From Rathayibacter sp. SD072 (lineage in GTDB: Bacteria; Actinomycetota; Actinomycetes; Actinomycetales; Microbacteriaceae): a DNA stretch of 64,000 bases. Of the stretch, positions 15,482 to 28,829 are shown piece after piece; the stretch's first letter is position 1; the number at the start of each line of letters is the position of its first letter. The position numbers and the translations under genes were made by a program. The stretch covers positions 95,803-159,802 of the forward strand of contig NZ_JADILJ010000002.1 in assembly GCF_017355185.1 (NCBI RefSeq), written 5' to 3'. The notes beneath the pieces were generated by a model. It made no database searches. It was not told the DNA's origin and was given only the letters and a program-made list of their open reading frames with translations.

Positions 15482-18400
15482 CTACTCGGCCAGCAGCTCG
15501 CGCAGATCCTCGGCCGTCAGCGCCTGCGCGAACAGCTCGCCGTCGTCCAGGACGGCCGCGCCGAGACGGGCCTTGCGCTCCTTCAGCCGCACGATCTTCT
15601 CCTCGATCGTGTCGAGGGCGACCAGCCGGTAGACGTTGACCCGGCGCTGCTGCCCGATGCGGTGCGCCCGATCGACGGCCTGGGCCTCGGCCGCCGGGTT
15701 CCACCAGGGGTCCAGGATGAAGACGTGGTCCGCCTCCGTGAGGGTGAGGCCGGTGCCTCCCGCCTTGAGACTGATGAGGAACACCGGCGCGTCGCCCGAG
15801 CGGAACGACTCGACGACTCCCGCCCGGTCGCGCGTCGACCCGTCGAGCTGCACGAACGGCACCCCGCGCGCCCGCAGCCGCTCCGCCGCCCGCTCGAGGT
15901 ACGACGTGAAGGTGCTGAACACGAGCGCGCGCCGACCCTCGGCCAGCACGTCGTCGAGCTGCTCCAGCAGAGCGTCGAGCTTGGCCGAGGGGACGTGCCG
16001 GTAGGAGGAGTCGACCAGGGAGGCGTCCAGCGCCAGCATCCGCAGCAGGGTGAGCGAGCGGAAGACGGTGAACCGCTGCCGGTCGAGGTCCTCGACCAGG
16101 CCCAGCAGCTTGCGCCGCTCGCGCTGGAGGTAGCCGTCGTACAGCACGCGGTGGGCCGGCGCGAGGGTCACCTCGATCGTCTGCTCCTGCTTCTCGGGCA
16201 GCTCGGGTGCGACCGCCTCCTTCGTCCGGCGCAGGAGGAACGGGCGCACGCGTCGGCGCAGGCGCTCGAGCCGGCGGCGAGCCCCCTCCTCCTGCGAGAC
16301 GGTCCTGCCCTCGGACAGGTCGGGCGACGCGATGCCGAGAGGCGCGTCCGCGTGCTGGATCGGCCGGGTGTACTCCTCCTGGAACCGGCGCAGCGGGGGC
16401 AGGAGGCCTGGCGCTGTCAGAGCGAGGATCGCCCAGAGCTCGTCGAGCGAGTTCTCGAGCGGAGTGCCGGTCAGCGCGAGGACGGTGGGCGCGCCGAGCG
16501 AGCGAGCCGCCCGGTGGGTCTGCGACGCGGGGTTCTTGACGAACTGGGCCTCGTCGAGGACCAGGGCGGACCACGTCCGCGCCGCCCACTCCTGAGCTGC
16601 CAGGCGCAGGACGGCGTAGCTGGTCAGCACGAGATCGGCGTCGTCGGGGACGCCCGAGACTCCGGTCCGCGTGCTCGAGACCGTGTGCACGCGCAGCCCC
16701 GGAGCGAAGCGCGCCGCCTCGGAGGCCCAGCCGGGCACTACCGAGGTCGGGGCGACCACCAGGAACGGCGCGCACCGCTCCCCCGCCGAGCGCGCCTGCT
16801 CGCCGGCTTCCAGCATCATCGCGAGGGCCTGCAGCGTCTTGCCGAGGCCCATGTCGTCCGCGAGGATCCCGCCGAGGCCGTGCCGTCGGCGGTGGACGAG
16901 CCACGAGTACCCCTCCTGCTGGTAGGGACGGAGCTCGGCGCGCAGGCTCTCGGGAGCGGCGACGTCTGCCGGCACCCCGGCGGCCAGCGCCTGCTGCAGG
17001 ACCCGCCGCCACGCGTCCGAGGCGACGCTCTCGTCGGCGAGCTCCTCCAGCTCCTCCCACAGCGCCGTCTGGTGCCGACCGAGCCGCGGCCCCGTCTCCC
17101 ACTCGTCGAGCTGGTCGGCGCGGTTCAGCAGCTCGCGCAGGCGGTCGAGACCCGGATGGGCGAGCGAGAGGTAGGAGTGGTCGACGAGCCGCACGCGGTC
17201 GCCTCCGGCCGAGAGAGCGCGGAACAGCGGGAGGAACGGCACGCTGACGTCGCCGATCCTGACGATGACGGCGAGGTCGAACCAGTCGGCGTCCGCGGTG
17301 TCGACGGCGGTCACCGTGAGGGTGAGGTCGCCGTTCAGGAGCCGGTAGTCGGGCGGGACGCCCTCGCGCTCCACCCGGACCCCGCCGACCTCCTCGAGAC
17401 GCGGGAGGTGCTCGACGACGAACACCGCGGCGTCCGCTCCGCGCAGGAGCACCCCGGCGGCGAGGTCGGGGACGAGCGGGGATCCGGCGTCGGCGAGCAC
17501 GGCGGTGGCGCGCCGAAGGATCGCCGCCTCGAGGAACCCCGTGCCCGCTCCGTCGATCTCGCTCGAGCGATCCGCGCTGCGCCGCCAGCGCCAGCCCACC
17601 CGCACCGCGCGGCGGGGCTCGAACGACACCGCGCAGACCAGCCTCGGCGGCTCCGGCTCGTCGATCGCGACGCCCGGCCCGCTCGGTCGGACGGCGACCC
17701 TGCCCCTCAGGGCGGGGAGGTGGTCGCGGAGGAACTCGTCGACGTCCTCTGCTGGCACGCTCGTCGCCTCCGGATGGCGGAGCAGACGCAGCTCCTCGTC
17801 CTCCAGTGCTGCCGCGGCCGGCGCGAGGAGCAGTGCGGACGGATCCCCGCCCTCGACGACGTAGACGCCGTGGCGGGCGAGCGGGCGCGCCTCGTCGAGC
17901 GGCCGGTCCTCCTCGCCGAAGCGGAGGACCGGTCGCAGCTCGAGCGCTCCGGACCGGTCGGTCGCGAGGAGCGCGACGTGCGCCGCGGGGCCGAGGCGCA
18001 CGGCTCGGCGATCCGGCGCGAGGAGGGGGATCCCGAGGGAGGGAGCCTGCTCGAGCAGGCGCCAGAGCAGCGGGCTCTCGTAGTCGTCGAGGTGGATCCA
18101 GTCGGGGTCCTGCCCGAGGTGCACGGTCCGCGTCGCACGGTGCAGAGCGGCGAACTCCGCGAACCAGCGCTGGTGGGCCGGATCGAGCGAGAGGCGGTGC
18201 GTCTGGAAGTTCAGCGACTTCCAGGTGAGCGTCGAGCGGTTCCAGGCTCCGCCGCGCCCCGGGACGACGGGACGCGTGGCGAGCCGGTGGTCGTCGCGGG
18301 CGGCGGTGTCGTAGTCCTTCGGTCCGACCCGCTCGCTCGTCGGCGCGCGCCACGGATCGTCGGCGCGACGCACGAGACGACGCAGCTCGAACTGCAGCCC

Positions 18401-18502
18401 GATCGGAGTGAGCGGCCCGGCGACGGCCTCGGGCCGCTGCTCCGAGCCGCTGAGCTCGCCGAGACGGGCGCGCCAGGCGGACGGGAGCGGTTCGGGAGGC
18501 AC
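15482..18502 (-). CDS. SNF2/Swi2-type DEAD-like helicase (RapA/HepA-like)
   Basis: 1006 residues from the GTG at 18502. An N-terminal half of about 530 residues without a clear domain is followed by a complete SNF2 ATPase: LRPYQQEGYSWLV, Walker A DDMGLGKT, LVVAPTSVVPGW, Walker B LDEAQFVKN (DEAQ), LTGTPLENSLDELWAIL, then the helicase C lobe with VFSTFTSYLERAAERL, SLKAGGTGLTLTEADHV and DRAHRIGQ. Such proteins translocate on double-stranded DNA and remodel protein-DNA complexes, for example stalled RNA polymerase. No SWIM zinc finger is visible. Divergent from the aldose-epimerase-like gene. Confidence 0.92.
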   Translation of the reverse strand: MPPEPLPSAWRARLGELSGSEQRPEAVAGPLTPIGLQFELRRLVRRADDPWRAPTSERVGPKDYDTAARDDHRLATRPVVPGRGGAWNRSTLTWKSLNFQTHRLSLDPAHQRWFAEFAALHRATRTVHLGQDPDWIHLDDYESPLLWRLLEQAPSLGIPLLAPDRRAVRLGPAAHVALLATDRSGALELRPVLRFGEEDRPLDEARPLARHGVYVVEGGDPSALLLAPAAAALEDEELRLLRHPEATSVPAEDVDEFLRDHLPALRGRVAVRPSGPGVAIDEPEPPRLVCAVSFEPRRAVRVGWRWRRSADRSSEIDGAGTGFLEAAILRRATAVLADAGSPLVPDLAAGVLLRGADAAVFVVEHLPRLEEVGGVRVEREGVPPDYRLLNGDLTLTVTAVDTADADWFDLAVIVRIGDVSVPFLPLFRALSAGGDRVRLVDHSYLSLAHPGLDRLRELLNRADQLDEWETGPRLGRHQTALWEELEELADESVASDAWRRVLQQALAAGVPADVAAPESLRAELRPYQQEGYSWLVHRRRHGLGGILADDMGLGKTLQALAMMLEAGEQARSAGERCAPFLVVAPTSVVPGWASEAARFAPGLRVHTVSSTRTGVSGVPDDADLVLTSYAVLRLAAQEWAARTWSALVLDEAQFVKNPASQTHRAARSLGAPTVLALTGTPLENSLDELWAILALTAPGLLPPLRRFQEEYTRPIQHADAPLGIASPDLSEGRTVSQEEGARRRLERLRRRVRPFLLRRTKEAVAPELPEKQEQTIEVTLAPAHRVLYDGYLQRERRKLLGLVEDLDRQRFTVFRSLTLLRMLALDASLVDSSYRHVPSAKLDALLEQLDDVLAEGRRALVFSTFTSYLERAAERLRARGVPFVQLDGSTRDRAGVVESFRSGDAPVFLISLKAGGTGLTLTEADHVFILDPWWNPAAEAQAVDRAHRIGQQRRVNVYRLVALDTIEEKIVRLKERKARLGAAVLDDGELFAQALTAEDLRELLAE

Positions 18503-18577
18503 GGCCCCATGCTCCCACGGCCCTCCGACACGCTCGCCGGTCCCCCGCAGGACGGCGGCGGCGAGGAGAATCGTCGC

Positions 18578-19459
18578 ATGACCACGAGCGACTCCCCCAG
18601 CCCCGTCCGCCTCGAGATCGGGAGCGACGAGCTCCGCGTCTCCGTCACCACGGCCGGAGCCGAGCTCACCTCGCTGCGCGACGCCGCCGGGCTCGAGTAC
18701 CTCTGGCAGGCGGGCCCGGAGTGGCGGCGGCACGCGCCCGTCCTGTTCCCGATCATCGGCCGCCTGCCCGACGACACCCTCCACCACGACGGCGTCTCCT
18801 ACCCGATGGGTCAGCACGGCTTCGCCCGCGATCGGGTGTTCGAGCTCGCGGGCGGCTCGGGCGACGAGGCCGTGTTCCGACTGCGCAGTGACGCCGCGAC
18901 CCGCGAGGTCTTCCCGTTCGACTGGACTCTGCTCGTCGCCTACGCCGTCACCGGATCGACGCTGCGCATCACGCAGACCGTCGAGAACCGCGGAACCGGG
19001 CCGCTGGGCGCGTCAGTGGGCAACCACCCGGCGTTCGCGCTGCCGCTCCCGGGCGGGAGCGGCGAGCACCGCATCCGCTTCGCCGAGGAGGAGCCCGAGG
19101 GCTTCCGCCGCGCGCCGGGGAACCTGCTCGCGGACCCGCGCTTCCCCTCGCCGCTCGAGGACGGCGCTCTCGTCGTCGACGACGCCTGGTTCGAGCAGGA
19201 CGCGGTGATCTTCGACACGCCGAAGCGCCGCGTGATGACCCTCGAGGCCGACGGAGCCCGCTCGATCACCGTCGACGCGGGTGACTTCGACGTCGTCGGC
19301 GTCTGGAAGCCGGTCGGCGCCCCGTTCGTCTGCATCGAGCCCTGGCGCAGCATCCCCACCCCGGCGGGCTGGGACGGCGACATCGTCGACAAGCCCGGGC
19401 AGTTCGTGCTGGCACCGGGCGAGCAGCGGGCCTTCTCCTACAGCATCGCGCTCAGCTGA
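18578..19459 (+). CDS. aldose 1-epimerase family protein
   Basis: 293 residues. GalM-like beta-sandwich: AELTSLRDAAGLEYLWQAG, HAPVLFPIIGRLP, the histidine in MGQHGFARD, VGNHPAFALPLPGG with the second histidine, and the C-terminal acid in FVCIEPWRSIPTP. This subgroup (LacX/YeaD-like) acts on hexoses or sugar phosphates by mutarotation; the sugar is unknown. ATG at 18578 follows GAGGAGAA. Its last 22 nt overlap the 3' end of the convergent ppx gene. Confidence 0.87.
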   Translation: MTTSDSPSPVRLEIGSDELRVSVTTAGAELTSLRDAAGLEYLWQAGPEWRRHAPVLFPIIGRLPDDTLHHDGVSYPMGQHGFARDRVFELAGGSGDEAVFRLRSDAATREVFPFDWTLLVAYAVTGSTLRITQTVENRGTGPLGASVGNHPAFALPLPGGSGEHRIRFAEEEPEGFRRAPGNLLADPRFPSPLEDGALVVDDAWFEQDAVIFDTPKRRVMTLEADGARSITVDAGDFDVVGVWKPVGAPFVCIEPWRSIPTPAGWDGDIVDKPGQFVLAPGEQRAFSYSIALS

Positions 19460-20406
19460 AGGTCCTCGCGCTGCAGCTGCGCGTCGAGGAGCTCGAAACG
19501 GCGGATGATCAGCCCCTCGCGGGTGGCCCACGGGCAGATCACGAGCTTCTCGACGCCGAGCGCGTCCATGGCGGCCTCGGCCACCAGGGCGCCGGCGAGC
19601 AACTGCGGCGCGCGGAGGGAGGAGACCCCGGGCAGCGCGGAGCGGTCGGCCGCGCTGATCGCCGCCAGTCGCGAGCTCCAGAGCCGCAGGTCGACGAGGT
19701 GCAGCTCGCGGCGCACCAGGGGGCCCGCGGCGCTCGGAGCGGCGCCGGTGATGCGCGCGAGCGAGCGGAACGTCTTCGACGTGCCGGCCACCAGATCGGG
19801 ACGGCCCAGCGCGAGGAACGCGCGGGCGGGGTCGGCGAGCAGATCACGGGCGTGCCGTCGTGCGGCCTTGACGCTCACGGCCGACGGAGGGTCGCCCTGC
19901 AGCAGGTCGCGCGTCACGCGTCCCGCGCCCAGCGGCACCGAGACGGCCAGCTCCGGCACCTCGTCCACGCCCATCGACAGCTCGAACGAGCCGCCGCCGA
20001 TGTCGAGATCGAGGATCGAGCCGGCGCCCCAGCCGAACCAGCGTCGAACGGCCAGGAAGGTGGCGGATGCCTCCGCTTCTCCGCCGAGCTCCTGGAGGTG
20101 CACGCCGGTCTCCTCGCGGACACGGGCGAGGACCTCCGCGCCGTTGCCCGCCTCGCGGATCGCCGAGGTCGCGAACGCGAGGACGTCCTCGGCGCGGTGC
20201 TCGCGAGCGACGTCGCGCGCCTCCGCGACGAACGAGATCAGCTCGCGCTGACCCTCTTCAGTGATGTCTCCTGCGGCGTCGAGGTAGGCGACCAGCGCGA
20301 GGCTGCGCTTGTGCGAGCGGTACGGGACGGGGCGGGCTCCGGGATGAGCGTCGACGAGGAGCAGGTGGACCGTGTTGGAGCCGATGTCGAGCACGCCGAG
20401 TCGCAT
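19438..20406 (-). CDS. ppx: Ppx/GppA family exopolyphosphatase
   Basis: 322 residues, the short actinobacterial form. ASKHA phosphatase fold: LGVLDIGSNTVHLLLVD (phosphate 1), catalytic region AFATSAIREAGNG, and the glycine-rich LDLDIGGGSFELSMG. It hydrolyses polyphosphate or pppGpp; which one cannot be told, and actinobacteria often have two such proteins with different activity. ATG at 20406; TACCGT (20413-20418) lies 6 nt upstream, suggesting a leaderless mRNA. Confidence 0.9.
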   Translation of the reverse strand: MRLGVLDIGSNTVHLLLVDAHPGARPVPYRSHKRSLALVAYLDAAGDITEEGQRELISFVAEARDVAREHRAEDVLAFATSAIREAGNGAEVLARVREETGVHLQELGGEAEASATFLAVRRWFGWGAGSILDLDIGGGSFELSMGVDEVPELAVSVPLGAGRVTRDLLQGDPPSAVSVKAARRHARDLLADPARAFLALGRPDLVAGTSKTFRSLARITGAAPSAAGPLVRRELHLVDLRLWSSRLAAISAADRSALPGVSSLRAPQLLAGALVAEAAMDALGVEKLVICPWATREGLIIRRFELLDAQLQREDLQLSAML

Positions 20407-20979
20407 GCGCCCACGGTAGCGCGGCGGCGACAGCGCTCCGGACACGCGGCCACGCCCCGGACGCCCGCCTGACGCGCCGGAGGGCCACGGCTGCCGCCGC
20501 TCTGCGACCGTTCGGCACCCACGGTGTCGTCCGCAACCGAGGTCGAGAGAGCCCGCGGGGTCCGTTGCGGCCTCGAGAGCCGTTCCCGCCCTCGGTCCCG
20601 AACGCGACGGAGCACGAGCGAGCAACGCCGACCCGCGCCCTCCCGCCTCCCTCGGGCGGAGCGGCCACCAGCACGCCCGCGCCAGCGGAATCCGACACCC
20701 GGGCGGACGCGGGCCTCGATACGGCGCTGCGCGCCTCCTCGACCAGCAGAGGCACCGCGGACTCCGGGTCCAGGCGCCGCGCGCCTCCCGACCAGCCGGG
20801 GTGGCGACCTCAGCTCCTGCTCCCGAAGTGCGGCGGACGACCGTCCTCGCCCCTCGCAGGGTCACCGGCGATCCGCGTGCGAGCGGATCGTCGTACCCGG
20901 AACGCGACCCGCTCCTCCCCCGGCGCCCATGCGCGGTAGCCGACCGCGCGACGATCGACGAGGAACGAGGAGAACGTCG
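20407..20979. other. gene-free stretch between ppx and the pyk terminator
   Basis: About 570 bp with no convincing coding sequence: the open frames here have no ribosome binding site and low-complexity Arg/Pro/Ser translations. It contains the ppx promoter at its left edge, two short hairpin repeats (20723-20795) and otherwise unstructured GC-rich sequence. It separates the mixed-strand accessory block from the minus-strand core block. Confidence 0.7.
20723..20795. repeat. pair of small hairpin repeat units
   Basis: GGCGC-TGC-GCGCC followed by TCCTCGACCAGC (20723-20746) and GGCGC-CGC-GCGCC followed by TCCCGACCAGC (20773-20795) are two degenerate copies of one unit, 50 bp apart. The first is preceded by CCTCGATACG. 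The flanks resemble dispersed palindromic elements (CTCGATACG ... CTCGACCAG) that I recall as frequent in Microbacteriaceae. The sequence GCTGGTCGAGG, the reverse complement of the tail, also occurs between polA and the thioesterase, near 3519. Confidence 0.5.
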
Positions 20980-21010
20980 AAGGGCCCGGTCGCGAAGCGA
21001 CCGGGCCCTT
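20980..21010 (-). terminator. pyk transcription terminator
   Basis: A perfect 14-bp stem (20980-20993 with 20997-21010) closes on a 3-nt GAA loop, 7 nt after the pyk stop. It is one of the strongest hairpins in the window. A weak T-rich run follows on the minus strand. It ends the pyk transcript before the repeat-containing gap. Confidence 0.85.
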
Positions 21011-21017
21011 CAGGAAC

Positions 21018-22463
21018 TCAGTGGTCCCAGTTCTCCACGGGCTCCACCGAGCTGGAGGAGCCGACGACGTGCACGCGCATGTCGTTCGTGGTGCCGGCGC
21101 GCCCGGGGGGCGATCCGGAGACGACGACGACCGTCTCGCCCGGCTTGGCGAGGCCCTTGTTGAGGAGCACGGCGTCGACCTGCGCGAACATCGCGTCGGT
21201 GTGGTTCACGCGCGGGGTCACGAAGGACTGGACGCCCCAGTTCAGCGCCATGCGGCGTCGCACCGCCGGCTCCGGCGTGAAGCCGATGATGGGGATGCCG
21301 TGGCGCAGGCGGGTCATGCGGCGCACGGAGTCGCCCGACTCGGTGAACACGCAGAGGAACTTCGCCTCGACGAACTCGGCGACCTCGGCGGCGGCCAGCG
21401 TGACGGATCCGCCCTGGGTGCGCGGCTTGCTGCCGAGCGGGGGGATCCGCTCCAGGCCGTGCTCCTCGGTCGACTCGACGATGCGCGCCATGGTCTGGAC
21501 GGTGACGACCGGCCAGGCTCCGACGCTGGTCTCGCCCGAGAGCATGACCGCGTCGGCACCGTCGAGGATCGCGTTCGCGACGTCCGAGGCCTCGGCGCGG
21601 GTGGGGCGCGGGCTCTCGATCATCGACTCGAGCATCTGGGTCGCGACGATGACCGGCTTGGCCCAGCGGCGCGCGAGCTCGACGGCGTGCTTCTGCACGA
21701 TCGGGACCGCCTCGAGGGGCAGCTCGACGCCCAGGTCGCCGCGCGCGACCATGATGCCGTCGAAGACGTCGATGATCTCCTGCAGGTTGTCGACCGCCTG
21801 CGGCTTCTCGATCTTGGCGATGACGGGAGCCTTGCGGCCCTCCTCCGCCATGATCTCGTGCACGCGGGTGATGTCGCTGGCGTTGCGGACGAAGGACAGC
21901 GCGATGATGTCGGCTCCCAGGCGGATCGCCCAGCGGAGGTCGTCCTCGTCCTTCTGCGACAGCGCGGGGACGTTCACCGCGACGCCGGGCAGGTTGATGC
22001 CCTTGTTGTTCGAGACGTTGCCGGGGACGACGACCTCGGTGACGACGCGGGGGCCCTCGACGGCCGTGACGCGGACCGCGACCTTGCCGTCGTCGATGAG
22101 GAGCATGTCGCCCGGGTTCACGTCGTCGGGCAGGCCCTTGAACGTGGTGCCCGAGAGCTCCTTGGTGCCCACGACGTCCTCGGTCGTGATGGTGAAGACG
22201 TCACCCTCGGCGAGGGCGTACGGGCCGCCCTCGAACTTGCCGAGGCGGATCTTCGGGCCCTGGAGGTCGACCAGGATCGCGACCGCGCGTCCGGCGTCGT
22301 CGGCCGCCTTGCGGACGATGCGGTAGATGCCCTCGTGGACGTCGTAGCTGCCGTGGCTGAGGTTCATGCGGGCCACGTCCACGCCGGCGTCGATGATCGC
22401 ACGAATGGTCTCGTACGACGACGTTGCCGGGCCGAGGGTGGCGACGATTTTCGCTCGTCTCAT
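21018..22463 (-). CDS. pyk: pyruvate kinase
   Basis: 481 residues. MRRAKIVATLGPATSS at the start, VARMNLSHGSYDVH, the active-site lysine region PVIAKIEKPQAVDN, the metal and phosphate site MVARGDLGVELP and the C-terminal allosteric domain with FTESGDSVRRMTRLR. It converts phosphoenolpyruvate plus ADP to pyruvate plus ATP. ATG at 22463; TAGTCT at 22538-22543 is a possible -10. Transcribed alone and closed by a strong hairpin. Confidence 0.97.
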   Translation of the reverse strand: MRRAKIVATLGPATSSYETIRAIIDAGVDVARMNLSHGSYDVHEGIYRIVRKAADDAGRAVAILVDLQGPKIRLGKFEGGPYALAEGDVFTITTEDVVGTKELSGTTFKGLPDDVNPGDMLLIDDGKVAVRVTAVEGPRVVTEVVVPGNVSNNKGINLPGVAVNVPALSQKDEDDLRWAIRLGADIIALSFVRNASDITRVHEIMAEEGRKAPVIAKIEKPQAVDNLQEIIDVFDGIMVARGDLGVELPLEAVPIVQKHAVELARRWAKPVIVATQMLESMIESPRPTRAEASDVANAILDGADAVMLSGETSVGAWPVVTVQTMARIVESTEEHGLERIPPLGSKPRTQGGSVTLAAAEVAEFVEAKFLCVFTESGDSVRRMTRLRHGIPIIGFTPEPAVRRRMALNWGVQSFVTPRVNHTDAMFAQVDAVLLNKGLAKPGETVVVVSGSPPGRAGTTNDMRVHVVGSSSSVEPVENWDH

Positions 22464-22557
22464 TGAGGGGGTGCTCCGTTGTTCTGCGCCCGGAGGCGCG
22501 TCGTTAGCGGGGAGGGTGAGCAGGGATTGCCAGCGCGAGACTATCGCCTCGGCGCGA

Positions 22558-24007
22558 CTAGAGGGTGAAGCCGCGGTCGTTCGGGCCGACGGGCGCGGGG
22601 AGCTGCGTGGTGCCCTCGAGGTAGCGGTCGACCTCGGCCGCGACGGAGCGGCCCTCGGCGATCGCCCACACGATGAGGGACTGGCCGCGGCCCGCGTCTC
22701 CGGCGACGAACACGCCGGGGGCGGTCGTCTCGAAGTTGGCGCCGCGGTCGACGTTGCCGCGGTCCGTGAACGGCACGGCGAGCTGACCTGCCAGGCGGTC
22801 CGACTCCGGGCCGGTGAAGCCCAGGGCCAGCAGGACCAGGTCGGCCGGGATCTCGCGCTCGGTGCCGCTCTTGGGGACGCGGCGCCCGTCGAGGTACTCG
22901 GTCTCGGCGACGCGCACCGCGCGCACCTCGCCGACCTCGTTCGAGAGGAACTCCACGGTGGAGGCCAGGAACATCCGCTCGCCGCCCTCCTCGTGGGCGC
23001 TCGAGACCTCGAACACGGTCGGGTCCATCGGCCAGGGCTGGCTGTCCGGTCGCTCCGACGGCGGCTGCTTGCCGATCGCCAGGTTGGTGACGGACGCGGC
23101 CTTCTGGCGGTGCGCGGTGCCGATGCAGTCGGCTCCGGTGTCGCCGCCGCCGAGGACCACGACGTGCTTGCCCTCCGCGCTGATCTGCTCGAAGACGGTG
23201 TCGCCCGCGAGCACGCGGTTGGACTGCACGAGGTACTCCATGGCGAAGTGCACGCCCGAGAGGTCGCGGCCCGGGATCGGCAGGTCGCGCGGCACGAGGG
23301 CACCGGTCGCGACCACGACTGCGTCGTAACGCGCGCGGAGATCGTCCCAGGTGATGTCCTGACCGATGTCGACGCCCGCGCGGAAGCGGGTGCCCTCGGC
23401 CTTCATCTGGTTCAGCCGCAGCTCGAGGTGCTTCTTCTCCATCTTGAAGTCCGGGATGCCGTAGCGCAGGAGTCCGCCGATGCGGTCGTCGCGCTCGTAC
23501 ACGGCGACGGTGTGGCCCGCGCGGGTCAGCTGCTGAGCAGCGGCGAGGCCGGCGGGGCCGGAACCGACGACCGCGACGGTCTTGCCGGTGAGGCGCTCGG
23601 GCGGGTGCGGCTGCACCCAGTCGTTGCCGAAGGCCTGGTCGATGATCGAGACCTCGATCTGCTTGATCGTGACCGCGGGCTGGTTGATGCCGAGCACGCA
23701 CGACGACTCGCACGGAGCCGGGCAGAGCCGGCCCGTGAACTCCGGGAAGTTGTTCGTCGCGTGCAGGCGCTCGATGGCCTGGCGGCCCTCGCCGCGCCAC
23801 ATCAGGTCGTTCCACTCCGGGATCAGGTTCCCGAGCGGGCAGCCCTTGTGGCAGAACGGGATGCCGCAGTCCATGCAGCGTCCGGCCTGGCGTCGCAGCA
23901 CGGCGGGATCGCCCTGCTCGTACACCTCTTTCCAGTCCATCAGCCGCACGGACACCGGGCGCCGCTTGGGCAGCTCCCGGTCCTGCACCTTCAGGAACCC
24001 CTTGGGA

Positions 24008-24015
<8 letters not shown>
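22558..24015 (-). CDS. gltD: glutamate synthase (NADPH) small subunit
   Basis: 485 residues. N-terminal cysteine clusters for two 4Fe-4S centres ([17 protein letters not shown] and [13 protein letters not shown]), the FAD-binding [17 protein letters not shown] and the NADPH-binding [15 protein letters not shown], then [19 protein letters not shown]. It takes electrons from NADPH and passes them to GltB. The start overlaps the 3' end of gltB by 8 nt, so the subunits are coupled in one operon. Confidence 0.96.
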
Positions 24016-28603
<4,588 letters not shown>

Positions 28604-28706
28604 GTCAGGAACCGTCCTCACGAGAGTTGTGGCGGATGGGGACGTCGCTGGCCCGCAGGGTGGTGATGGAGGGTCGGCTCCCCGATCGGGAGGGCCGTGT
28701 CGTGGG

Positions 28707-28729
28707 GGTCACGCGCCGTCGGCGTGACC
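28707..28729. promoter_or_regulatory. perfect inverted repeat upstream of gltB
   Basis: GGTCACGC (28707-28714) and GCGTGACC (28722-28729) form a perfect 8-bp inverted repeat with a 7-nt spacer, about 104 nt before gltB in the gap after lgt. Such a dyad could bind a dimeric regulator of nitrogen assimilation or be a hairpin in the leader; the sequence does not match a regulator consensus I know. Confidence 0.35.
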
Positions 28730-28804
28730 GCACGGACGACACGCGGCAGCGCTTGTGGCTGAGCCGTGGAGTGCGATCGTGCGGTTGTCGGGCACCGGAT
28801 CATC

Positions 28805-28825
28805 GGCCGCGGGAGTCCCGCGGCC
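28805..28825 (-). terminator. lgt transcription terminator
   Basis: GGCCGCGG and CCGCGGCC form a perfect 8-bp stem around a 5-nt loop, 4 nt after the lgt stop. The symmetry makes it usable in both orientations, but only lgt ends here. No T tract. Confidence 0.65.
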
Positions 28826-28829
28826 TCCG

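Noticed and set aside
14333..18577. A very long plus-strand open frame leading into the aldose-epimerase-like gene
   Set aside because: Only the part after 18578 has a domain. The rest is antisense to tetR, the MpaB-like gene and the SNF2 gene, with low-complexity translation.
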